Source: an uncultured Cellvibrio sp. (GTDB lineage Bacteria > Pseudomonadota > Gammaproteobacteria > Pseudomonadales > Cellvibrionaceae). Taken from it: a DNA stretch of 64,000 nt. Shown here one piece after another: positions 35,961-44,346 of this stretch. Position 1 is the first letter of the stretch, and each line of letters begins with the position of its first letter. The position numbers and the translations under genes are program-made. Location: the NCBI GenBank assembly GCA_937958105.1, contig CALFXJ010000012.1:1-64000 (forward strand), given 5' to 3'. A model generated the notes under the pieces. The model made no database searches. It saw nothing but the letters and a program-made list of their open reading frames with translations, and was not told where the DNA came from.

Positions 35961-38114
35961 ATGAATATTGATCGAATCCAGCGTTTGCTTAGTCGAAGCG
36001 CCCTTGTCTTATCACTTTTTACCAGCGTGTCGGTGTTGACCGCCTGCGGTGGTGCCGATAAACGGGAAGACACCTACCCCAGCCCGAGCAGCAGTTCATC
36101 CAGCCTCTCCAGCTCAAGCAGCTCATCCAGTTCCAGCGTGAATGCCGTGTGGCCTGGTATCAATGTGACTGCCACGTCACCGAAGACCTTGTCGTTCAGC
36201 TGGACCCCGGTGGAGAATGCCCTCTTTTATCGGCTGTTTAAAAATGCTGACGGCAGCGGCGGATTTGTGCAGATCGGCGGCGACCTGACTACCCCAGCGG
36301 CCACCGATAATGTCAGCGTGCATCTGCACGACTGGATCAACGCCACCTACTACGTTGAAGCCTGCCTCTCGGCAGACTGCACCGATAAAACCTCATCCAA
36401 TCCCACAGACACCTCCGGTGCCATGCTCGGCGCGATTGGCTATGTCAAAGCTTCCAATACCGATACCAGTGACTGGTTCGGCTGGAGCCTTGATATCTCT
36501 GCCGATGGGCAAACGCTTGTCGTATCCGCACCGGCAGAAGACAGCAATGCCACCGGCATTAATGGAGATCAAACCAGTAACACCAGTCCTTCGTCAGGTG
36601 CCGTGTATGTGTTTGCGCAGACCGACGGTGTCTGGGCGCAGCAGGCTTACATCAAAGCTTCCAATACCGAACAGCCCAACGAAGATGAAGACCTGGTCAT
36701 TACTAACGATCGCTTCGGCTATCGCGTCGCCCTGTCGGCCGATGGCAATACCCTGGCGGTTACTGCACTGTTGGAAGACAGCGCGGCGCTGGGCATCAAC
36801 TGCAACCAGGGCAACTACCTGACCAAAAACGCTGATGGCAAAGTGGTACCTGCTGATATCAATACCGGTGCTGTGTATATCTTCACCCGTGACGGTTCCA
36901 CCTGGAGCCAGGAAGCCTATCTGAAGCCATTCAATCTCCAGCAGCAGTTCGGCTACAGCCTGGCCCTGTCTGCCGACGGCAACACCCTCGCGGTGGGTTC
37001 CGCGAATGAAGCGACACGACTGGCCGGTATTCCCACCTTCAGCAGCAGCTCCAGCAGCGATCCGAGTCTGTGTGAAAACGCCAATACTACCCCCGCGAGT
37101 TCATCCAGCTCGTCCAGTACCTCATCGTCCACCAGCTCATCATCAAGCAGCCGCACGAGCAGCTCGTCCAGTTCCAGCTCCATTCCCGGCGGAACCAACT
37201 CAGGTGCAGCCTATATCTTCAGCCGCACCGATGGCGTATGGACTCAGGAGGTCTACCTGAAAGCCTCTAATGCCGGCCCTGATGATTACTTTGGTACCAG
37301 TGTCGCCCTGTCTGCGGACGGCAACAGACTGGCTGTCGGCGCACCAGGTGAAGACAGCGATGCTACCGGCGTCAATGGCAACCAGAACGTCAATTACGGC
37401 GTTGCCACCAGAGCTGGTATTGAATATCTGAATGCCGGTGCGGTGTATATCTTTGAGCGTACCGACAACGTCTGGACTCAGGAGACTTACCTGAAGCCGG
37501 ATCATGTGTCGTGGGGCCTCCAATTTGGTCACAGCCTCGACTTCTCAGCGGATGGAAATCTGTTGGCCGTTAGCGGCATAGGTGATCTCAGTCGTGCCAC
37601 TGGCGTGAATGGCGACCCAACGGATTACGACCTGGCTCAGATTGACCTCCTCTATCCTTCTGGCGGTGCGGCTTCATCAGGTGCTGTTTATATCTTCGCG
37701 CACACGGGGACCACCTGGGAGCAAAAGGCTTACCTGAAGGCGTCCAACGCAGAAGCCCAGGATCAGTTTGGCCACCGGGTACGTGTAGCAGGAGATGGCA
37801 GTCTCGTGGCGGTAAGCACCATCATTGAGGCGGGCTCTGCCCGAGGAATCAACGGTGATGAGGCAGATAACTCGCAGGCCAATACCGGCGCAGTTTATAT
37901 CTTTGGCCTTGATGGGAATGCCTGGAAACAGTTCAGCTACGTCAAGCCATCCAATACCCGGGGCGGGGATCGTTTCGGTGCAGCGGTGGGCCTCAATGAA
38001 GACGGCAGTACGCTGGCGGTAGGAGCATACCGCGATGCGAGCAAAGCCACTGGCATCAATGGGGACCAGCACGACAACTCTGCTCCTTCAGCCGGTGCCG
38101 TGTTCCTCTATTAG
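35961..38114 (+). CDS. Seven-repeat FG-GAP lipoprotein with poly-serine linkers
   Basis: A 717-residue surface lipoprotein: signal peptide with lipobox LTAC (Cys29), a poly-Ser linker (about 43-58), a fibronectin III-like domain (about 60-140), then seven FG-GAP-type repeats. Each repeat begins with a Y-(I/L/V)-K segment, followed by FG.....SADG..L.V and a calcium-loop-like GINGDQ. The third repeat is interrupted by a second long poly-Ser stretch. Such beta-propeller repeats bind ligands or partners outside the cell. The gene is single and ends at a bidirectional terminator. Poly-Ser linkers are typical of secreted proteins in marine/soil polysaccharide degraders. Confidence 0.87.
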   Translation: MNIDRIQRLLSRSALVLSLFTSVSVLTACGGADKREDTYPSPSSSSSSLSSSSSSSSSSVNAVWPGINVTATSPKTLSFSWTPVENALFYRLFKNADGSGGFVQIGGDLTTPAATDNVSVHLHDWINATYYVEACLSADCTDKTSSNPTDTSGAMLGAIGYVKASNTDTSDWFGWSLDISADGQTLVVSAPAEDSNATGINGDQTSNTSPSSGAVYVFAQTDGVWAQQAYIKASNTEQPNEDEDLVITNDRFGYRVALSADGNTLAVTALLEDSAALGINCNQGNYLTKNADGKVVPADINTGAVYIFTRDGSTWSQEAYLKPFNLQQQFGYSLALSADGNTLAVGSANEATRLAGIPTFSSSSSSDPSLCENANTTPASSSSSSSTSSSTSSSSSSRTSSSSSSSSIPGGTNSGAAYIFSRTDGVWTQEVYLKASNAGPDDYFGTSVALSADGNRLAVGAPGEDSDATGVNGNQNVNYGVATRAGIEYLNAGAVYIFERTDNVWTQETYLKPDHVSWGLQFGHSLDFSADGNLLAVSGIGDLSRATGVNGDPTDYDLAQIDLLYPSGGAASSGAVYIFAHTGTTWEQKAYLKASNAEAQDQFGHRVRVAGDGSLVAVSTIIEAGSARGINGDEADNSQANTGAVYIFGLDGNAWKQFSYVKPSNTRGGDRFGAAVGLNEDGSTLAVGAYRDASKATGINGDQHDNSAPSAGAVFLY

Positions 38115-38138
38115 TCCCACAATTGATGGTCGTAAAAT

Positions 38139-38169
38139 CAAAAACCCCTGCTTCGGCAGGGGTTTTTGT
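38139..38169. terminator. Bidirectional terminator between convergent genes
   Basis: AAAACCCCTGC (38141-38151), loop TTCG, and GCAGGGGTTTT (38156-38166) form an 11-bp stem with A and T tracts on either side. It serves both the FG-GAP gene and the convergent transglycosylase gene. Confidence 0.88.
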
Positions 38170-38178
38170 TTAAAAAGA

Positions 38179-38976
38179 TCAGAAGTTACTCGCCTGGTGC
38201 GCGGCTTTGGCCATATCAATCTCGGCCAGGGCATCCTTGTACCGCTTGTGCAGTATTCGCACCCTTTTGACATAGGTTTCTGTCTCAGCAAAAGGCGGAA
38301 TGCCATCGTACCGCTTAACCGCGCCAGGTCCGGCATTGTAGGCAGCCAGCGCGAGGGTCTCATTGCCGCCGTACAGCTTCAGCAGGTACGCCAGGTACTT
38401 AACGCCGCCATGAATATTCTGAGTAGGTGATAACGAATCCTTCACCCCCATATCCCGTGCTGTGGCTGGCATCAACTGCATCAGCCCCACCGCACCCTTA
38501 CGGGAGATCACACTTTCACGGAACGCGGATTCCGCATGGATCACCGCCCGCACCAGCGCGGGATCAACTTCATGCTTACGAGCTGCAGAATCTATTGGGT
38601 AGGTATAGGCGTGGGTATTCAGCTTGATGCTATGCCAATCCACAGTTGAGGCAGGGTTACAGGCGAAGCAGGTATAGGTAACCACTTCGTACCGTGTGCT
38701 CATAGGCGCGCGGTCGGAAAAAGAAACCACACCATCTTTGTTGTACTTGTACACCCTCAGGGCCGGACCACCGCTCTTCTCGCTCTTGCCATCACCAAAA
38801 CTGTTAGGCTTGGCCGGAGCTGCGGTACTTTCCTGCTGGCCCAGCTGGCCCGGCTGACTCACCTCATGCTGCGTTTGCGCATAGACCGTCTGGGCATCGC
38901 TGGCGGATGCCAAAACCAAAGCGACTGATCCAGCAAGCCACCCGGCGAGGCGGGCGGACAACATCGATGCATTCAC
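38179..38976 (-). CDS. Lytic transglycosylase (SLT domain)
   Basis: A 265-residue exported enzyme cleaving peptidoglycan glycan chains. It has an N-terminal signal peptide (about 1-28), a DUF4124-like segment (VYKYNKDGVVSFSDRAP, about 72-90), then the SLT domain with catalytic Glu in IHAESAFRE, GLMQLMPATARDMGV and AYNAGPGAV. It converges on the FG-GAP lipoprotein gene. Confidence 0.92.
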   Translation of the reverse strand: MNASMLSARLAGWLAGSVALVLASASDAQTVYAQTQHEVSQPGQLGQQESTAAPAKPNSFGDGKSEKSGGPALRVYKYNKDGVVSFSDRAPMSTRYEVVTYTCFACNPASTVDWHSIKLNTHAYTYPIDSAARKHEVDPALVRAVIHAESAFRESVISRKGAVGLMQLMPATARDMGVKDSLSPTQNIHGGVKYLAYLLKLYGGNETLALAAYNAGPGAVKRYDGIPPFAETETYVKRVRILHKRYKDALAEIDMAKAAHQASNF

Positions 38977-39288
38977 GATTCAGGTGTTCCAGAGAAAGTG
39001 CCTGGCGTATAACGGCAGGAATTACACAGTTAACGCGGATAAGTGTCAGTGTAGCGCATGGCACACAAGTCTCCAGTTCCAGAACTTCATCGGGATCTTA
39101 GAGTGAGACCTGTGTCTCATCTCTATCGGGCAGTGCGTTAAGTGCAATCGCCCTTGGTCCTTACCAGGAACGTTTTGTTAAGTAATGTCTAGGGGTAACG
39201 CGATTGGCGGCCATTCACTTATACTCATTGCAGGTTTTATCCATATAAATATGATCAACCAACAATAACTAGCCGTTGTGAAGACTCC
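38977..39288. other. Intergenic region, 312 bases
   Basis: The gap lies between the divergent transglycosylase and HEAT/cytochrome genes. A -10-like TATACT near 39220 precedes the large plus-strand gene but has no good -35. No ORF or RNA gene was recognised. Confidence 0.4.
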
Positions 39289-42200
39289 ATGAAAACTTAT
39301 CTCCCGCTCCGTCCCACTCTGTTATTGCCCCTACTGCTTGCTGCCTGTTCTTCAGAATCACCGGAGGCACCACCGCCCGCCTCCTCGGCCAGCAGCTCCA
39401 GCGCCAGGCCAGCTCTCGAGGTCCGTCAGGTTACTGATGCCGAAGCAGAGAAAGCTGCAGCCACCATCGCAGGCCAGGTGAACCTCGTCCCGGCAGAGGG
39501 GCTGGATGTACAGCTCTGGGCTTCAGAAAAATTACTGGGCGACCCGGTGGCCATCAGCGTCGACAACCAGGGGCGACTCTGGGTAACCGTCACCAACCGC
39601 AGTAATAACTCCGAATTCGATATCCGTGGCTATCCGCAGTGGGAATTTCCTTCCGTCGCCTTTCGCTCTGTGGAGGATCGCCGCCAGTTCCTGCGTCGGG
39701 AGCTGGCCCCTGAGAAGAGCCAGGACAACACCTGGCTGCCGGACCGCAACAAAGACGGTTCCCACGATTGGCGTGACCTGGCCGTGGAGAAAGAAGAGGT
39801 CCTGATGCTGGAAGACCGTACGGGTGACGGTCGGGCAGATCGCGCCCAGCTGTTCCTGCGCGACTTCAGTGATGAAGTCACCGACGTATTGGGGGGAATC
39901 CTGTACGACAACCAACGCGATGAAGTGTTTCTCGCTGTCGGACCCGGGTCCTGGCGCGCTAAAGATACCGATGGCGACGGCGCTGCCGATGTAGTCACTC
40001 CCCTCGCCGATGGCTTCGCTGTTCATATCGGTTTCAGCGGCCACGGCATGTCGGGTATGACCATGGGCCCGGACGGCCGGATCTACTACAGCATCGGCGA
40101 TATCGGTATGAGCACCACCGATGCCAAAGGCAGGAAATGGCATTACCCCGACCAAGGCGTTATCGTGCGCAGCGAGCCGGACGGTTCAAACTTTGAGATC
40201 TTCGCCCATGGGTTGCGCAATACCCACGAGTTCGTCTTTGATAAGTACGGCAACCTCATCACGGTAGACAACGACGGCGATCACGAAGGTGAATATGAGC
40301 GCCTCGCCTATCTGATTGACGGTTCCGACAGCGGCTGGCGCATCAACTGGCAGCTCGGTAAATACAAAGATCCCAAAAACAACACTTACAAAGTCTGGAT
40401 GGACGAGAGTTATTACAAACCGCGTTTTGAAGGCCAGGCGGCACATCTGCTGCCACCACTGGCTCCCTATCACTCCGGACCGGCCGGCATGGTCTACAAC
40501 CCCGGCACTGCCTTGGGTGAAGAGTGGCAGGATCATTTCTTTGTGGTGGAGTTTGTGGGGTCAGCACCCCGCTCGGGCATCAATGCCTTCACTCTGGAAC
40601 CGGCAGGGGCCTCCTTCAAGCTTGCTACGGATAAACAGGTATTCCGCGGCGTTCAGGGTACCGGTTTGGACTTTGGACCCGAGGGCGCGCTCTACATGAG
40701 CGACTGGATTGAGGGCTGGGGGCGCAACGGCAAGGGCCGCATCTGGAAGCTGGATAAACCGGCGGACAGCCAGAGTGAGCAACGCCAGGATACCCGCGCC
40801 CGTCTGGCAGAAGATTTCGGCCAGCACACCCCGGAGCAGCTGGTGGAACTGCTCCAGCATGCCGACATGCGGGTTCGTCAGAAGGCTCAATTCGAACTGG
40901 TGGAGCGTAAAGCAGTACCAGCCCTGCTGGCCGCCGTTCAGCAGGACCATCAACTGGCCCGCATCCATGGCATGTGGGGCCTCGGCCAGCTGGCTCGCCA
41001 AGACCAGACTCAGGCCGAACCACTGTTGGACCTCCTGCAGGACAGCGATGCCGAAATCCGTGCTCAAGCGGCCCGTCTCCTGGGTGATGTCAGCTACACC
41101 CCGGCTACAGACCCACTGATCAGGACATTAGATGATGCACATCCACGGGTAATATTTTTTGCTGCCCAGGCCTTGGGACGAATTGGCTCACCCGAAGCCG
41201 TTACCCCTATTGTAGCCATGCTTGCCAAGAACAATGATCGCGACGTCTATCTGCGCCAGGCCGGTGCCATCGCGCTTGGGCGAATCGGTGACGAAGCTGC
41301 GCTGGCAAAGCTTGCTGAACACCCTTCCGAAGCCGTGCGTATCGCCGCCGTTGTGGCTTTGCGACGCATGCTCAGTCCGAAGCTCGAGCTGTTCCTCAGC
41401 GATAAGAGCGAATTTGTGGCCACCAATGCGGCGCGCGCAATCAACGATGATGAGTTTGTCACCCCCGCCCTGCCTGCTCTGGCCCAGATGCTGGAACAGA
41501 CCCGGTTCACCAATGAGCCCCTGCTGCGCCGGGCGATCAATGCCAACCTTTATGTAGGTAAATCGGCTAATGCCCAGCGGCTGGCAGGCTTCGCCCAGAA
41601 GGCACAAAATCCGGAAGTTCTGCGGGCTGAAGCCATCAAGACGCTCGGGGTCTGGGGCGAAACTTCTGCCTTTGATCGGGTGACGGGCCAGTATCGCGGC
41701 GCAGTTCGTAACGATGCCGATGAAGCCCGCAGCGCGCTGCGCAGTGCTTATCCTGCCCTGCTGACGGACAAGCACCCGAAAGTCCGTGAAGCCACAGTCT
41801 TTGCTCTGGGGGATCTGAGCTTTACCGAGGCACTGGAACAGCTGGCCCAGGTAATGCGTAAAGACGCCAGTGCCCGAGTCCGGATTGCAGCCCTGAATAC
41901 CCTGCAAAAGCTCCATTACGAGGCCATGGGTGATGCCGTCTTTGCAGCGCTGAAGGACAAGGAGCAGGACGTGCGCATGGCGGCCCTGAATCTGCTGCCC
42001 ACCTTGAACCTGCCGGCAAACGACGTGGTTGAGATGCACCGCATCCTCCTGGACACCGGCAGCGTGGGTGAACAGCAGGCGGCTTACATTTCGCTGGCGA
42101 ATGTTGACGCTCCACTGGCACACCAGGTGATGGAGCAGAAAGTGCAGGCATTGATTGACGGCAAGATTGAGCCGGCTGTGCAGCTGGAAGTCATCACTGC

Positions 42201-42741
42201 CGCCGAAAAGATGGGTACCGATCCACTCAAGGCGCTGCTGGCCGACTACGAAAGCCGCAAAGATCCGGCCAATCCCTTGGATAAATATCGCGAGGCACTG
42301 CATGGCGGCAATGCCATGGCCGGACAGAATCTGTTCCGCTACGACACCGCCGCACAGTGCGTGCGCTGCCATATGGTCGGACATCGCGGCAACATGGTCG
42401 GACCGGTGTTGACCAGCATCGGCACCACCCTGTCCCGCGAGCAATTACTGGAGGCACTGGTAGCGCCGGGGGCTCGCATTGCGCCCGGTTTTGGACGGAT
42501 CACAGCGGTAATGCCGGACGGCAAACGCATTGAAGGTTTCTTTGAAGCAGAAACCGCCACCGGGATTACTCTGGTCGCGGCAGATCAAACGCACCAGCTG
42601 GCTAAAGCCGACATCGCCAGTATTGAGCCGGGCGTGTCAGGCATGCCGCCCATGGGGCTGTTGCTGAGCCGTGCCCAGTTGCGTGATCTGGTGGAGTATC
42701 TGGTGACCTTGAGAGGCGAGGAAGAACAGGAAAGCCATTGA
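39289..42741 (+). CDS. Large lipoprotein: dehydrogenase-like propeller, HEAT repeats, c-type cytochrome
   Basis: A 1150-residue lipoprotein (lipobox LLAAC, Cys20, then a short Ser-rich linker). Residues about 55-490 form a membrane-bound dehydrogenase/sugar dehydrogenase-like beta-propeller (GPDGRIYYSIGDIG, HGLRNTHEFVFD, DWIEGWGRNGKGRIWKL). About 500-990 are HEAT repeats. A C-terminal mono-heme cytochrome c domain has CVRCH at residues 1024-1028 and a distal GFGRITAVMPDG region. It should oxidise a sugar-like substrate in the periplasm or at the surface and pass electrons to heme. The family is best known from Planctomycetes/Verrucomicrobia. A DUF1080 gene converges on it. Confidence 0.87.
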   Translation: MKTYLPLRPTLLLPLLLAACSSESPEAPPPASSASSSSARPALEVRQVTDAEAEKAAATIAGQVNLVPAEGLDVQLWASEKLLGDPVAISVDNQGRLWVTVTNRSNNSEFDIRGYPQWEFPSVAFRSVEDRRQFLRRELAPEKSQDNTWLPDRNKDGSHDWRDLAVEKEEVLMLEDRTGDGRADRAQLFLRDFSDEVTDVLGGILYDNQRDEVFLAVGPGSWRAKDTDGDGAADVVTPLADGFAVHIGFSGHGMSGMTMGPDGRIYYSIGDIGMSTTDAKGRKWHYPDQGVIVRSEPDGSNFEIFAHGLRNTHEFVFDKYGNLITVDNDGDHEGEYERLAYLIDGSDSGWRINWQLGKYKDPKNNTYKVWMDESYYKPRFEGQAAHLLPPLAPYHSGPAGMVYNPGTALGEEWQDHFFVVEFVGSAPRSGINAFTLEPAGASFKLATDKQVFRGVQGTGLDFGPEGALYMSDWIEGWGRNGKGRIWKLDKPADSQSEQRQDTRARLAEDFGQHTPEQLVELLQHADMRVRQKAQFELVERKAVPALLAAVQQDHQLARIHGMWGLGQLARQDQTQAEPLLDLLQDSDAEIRAQAARLLGDVSYTPATDPLIRTLDDAHPRVIFFAAQALGRIGSPEAVTPIVAMLAKNNDRDVYLRQAGAIALGRIGDEAALAKLAEHPSEAVRIAAVVALRRMLSPKLELFLSDKSEFVATNAARAINDDEFVTPALPALAQMLEQTRFTNEPLLRRAINANLYVGKSANAQRLAGFAQKAQNPEVLRAEAIKTLGVWGETSAFDRVTGQYRGAVRNDADEARSALRSAYPALLTDKHPKVREATVFALGDLSFTEALEQLAQVMRKDASARVRIAALNTLQKLHYEAMGDAVFAALKDKEQDVRMAALNLLPTLNLPANDVVEMHRILLDTGSVGEQQAAYISLANVDAPLAHQVMEQKVQALIDGKIEPAVQLEVITAAEKMGTDPLKALLADYESRKDPANPLDKYREALHGGNAMAGQNLFRYDTAAQCVRCHMVGHRGNMVGPVLTSIGTTLSREQLLEALVAPGARIAPGFGRITAVMPDGKRIEGFFEAETATGITLVAADQTHQLAKADIASIEPGVSGMPPMGLLLSRAQLRDLVEYLVTLRGEEEQESH

Positions 42742-42783
42742 TCCGGATGTTGATTGAGACTCGATCCGGGCAGTGATTCTGGC

Positions 42784-42817
42784 AAAGATGCCCGCCCAGC
42801 GCGGGCATCTTGTTTTG
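42784..42817 (+). terminator. Intrinsic terminator after the HEAT/cytochrome gene
   Basis: AAGATGCCCGC (42785-42795) and GCGGGCATCTT (42801-42811) form an 11-bp stem followed by GTTTTG. It sits between convergent genes; the T tract favours the plus strand. Confidence 0.8.
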
Positions 42818-42847
42818 CGGAGCTTTCTATCAGTAGCGAAAGGTCAA

Positions 42848-43702
42848 TCAGTAACGACAAGCCTCAGCATCGTGTTTAACAAAGTAGGACTTGAAGTTAC
42901 TCGCCTTTTCATCCATGCAGCCTTCCAGATTCAGCAGGCGCACAGCGCGAATGTCAGTGGGGTGAGTCTCCGCCTGTAAGGCAATAAAACCACTGTCGAG
43001 GGGCGTACCGTCGTCCAGCTGCATACCGCTGTATTCCATAACCACTTCGCCATCGACAATGTGCTGGGCCAGCTGATTGCCTTCCACCCGCAGCTCCACA
43101 GTGACCCATTGATCGCCGTGGTAGGTTCTGCTGGAGGAATTGATGCAATGGTCCTCGCGCAGCTCTCCATTGATGACCACGTGAGTTCCCGGCGTGCAGA
43201 GATTCGCGGTGGTGCGCGATGCTTCACCGTCGCCACCGAGCAACTGATATTCGATACAGGCCGGAAAATCCTGATCAACTCCCATTTCCTGGGGAGATTG
43301 AGCGTGATACATGATGCCGTTATTGCGCCAGGCCCAGGCGGGGCCACCATTGACCTGCTCACCTACAAACCGATACTCCAGTTGTAGAACGTAGTGAGAG
43401 TATGGGCCGCCGTTGTAGAAGATGTGTCCGAACTGGTTGGTAAATGCGCTGTACTCGTCGTAGCGGACCTGCATAATTCCGTCTTCCACACGGAAAGTGT
43501 TGAAGGCATTTTCACCGGCCGGATAACCGTTGATCTTCACCGTCCAATTGTTGAGGTCCCGGCCGTTGAACAGATTAACCCAGATCTTTTCATCCGGATC
43601 TTCCCTGGGCGCGGTCGCCGCCGTCGGTGTTGAGGTATCGCAGGCAGTGGTAAACGTTACAACGGCCAGGAGGGCCAGATGGGCCACGTGGGATAGATGC
43701 AT
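42848..43702 (-). CDS. DUF1080 (3-keto-disaccharide hydrolase) lipoprotein
   Basis: A 284-residue lipoprotein (signal ending TTAC, Cys21). The DUF1080 jelly-roll domain starts WVNLFNGRDLNNWTVKI, the usual family opening, followed by FRVEDGIMQVRYDE, the NNGIMYHAQ segment and YHGDQWVTVELRVEGN. Members hydrolyse 3-keto-glycosides or bind glycans. It converges on the dehydrogenase-like gene. An oxidation-then-hydrolysis pair acting on sugars is plausible, but the substrate is unknown. Confidence 0.87.
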   Translation of the reverse strand: MHLSHVAHLALLAVVTFTTACDTSTPTAATAPREDPDEKIWVNLFNGRDLNNWTVKINGYPAGENAFNTFRVEDGIMQVRYDEYSAFTNQFGHIFYNGGPYSHYVLQLEYRFVGEQVNGGPAWAWRNNGIMYHAQSPQEMGVDQDFPACIEYQLLGGDGEASRTTANLCTPGTHVVINGELREDHCINSSSRTYHGDQWVTVELRVEGNQLAQHIVDGEVVMEYSGMQLDDGTPLDSGFIALQAETHPTDIRAVRLLNLEGCMDEKASNFKSYFVKHDAEACRY

Positions 43703-43826
43703 GGTTCGACTCGCTTGTTAGTTGTTATCGTGCCGTCCAACTTACCCCAAAAAGCGCAGCGCTGGGCAGGGGATTTAACAAAAATATACGATAAATATGA
43801 AAATCCACCTGCCGCTGGAAGAACGA

Positions 43827-44246
43827 TCAACTTTCCAGCCAGACGTCGTGAATCCAATGCCAGATGCTAGGCCAGGTTTCCTCGGTCAATTCACCATCCC
43901 GCCACAGGATGACCTCGCCTTCCGGCTCCACGCAGTAATAGTTGCCGTTGTCTTCACATAAGGGCACCAGATAGCGCGGAACACCTTCCGACCAGGCCAC
44001 GGCAGCAACTTCCGGCAGATAAGTGTGGGAGTAAGGATCCGCTGCGGTAACCGGCTCCAGCGTACCGTAGACCACATCACTGGCCTCCAGCAGGTAGGTG
44101 CGCATGTCCCGGGGAATAGGCAGTAGAATCTGCTCTTCCACTTCAACCAGCACATCCTCATCCGGCAGCTCCAGCGGCACCGGAACAGGCTGGTTGCTCT
44201 CACGCAACATGTCGATGATATCTTCGGGTTCCATATCCACTCTCAT
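43827..44246 (-). CDS. SMI1/KNR4 (SUKH)-like acidic protein
   Basis: A 139-residue acidic, cytosolic protein. The middle (IPRDMRTYLLEASDVVYG), the HTYLPEVAAVAWSEG stretch and the end (YYCVEPEGEVILWRDG, then TWPSIWHWIHDVWLES) follow the SUKH pattern. SUKH proteins are often immunity proteins against nuclease toxins but also occur alone. No toxin gene lies nearby; polB is next downstream. Confidence 0.7.
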   Translation of the reverse strand: MRVDMEPEDIIDMLRESNQPVPVPLELPDEDVLVEVEEQILLPIPRDMRTYLLEASDVVYGTLEPVTAADPYSHTYLPEVAAVAWSEGVPRYLVPLCEDNGNYYCVEPEGEVILWRDGELTEETWPSIWHWIHDVWLES

Positions 44247-44346
44247 GATCTGTCAAGGAATTCACCGGATGCTAAACGCCCCCTGGACGATAAACAAGGG
44301 CAGAGTTTTCTGTGCACCCACCCCACCAGCCGGCACTACTTCAGGG

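Noticed and set aside
41188..42444. 418-residue minus-strand frame opposite the HEAT/cytochrome gene
   Set aside because: It is a shadow of a well-supported gene with HEAT repeats and a heme motif on the other strand.
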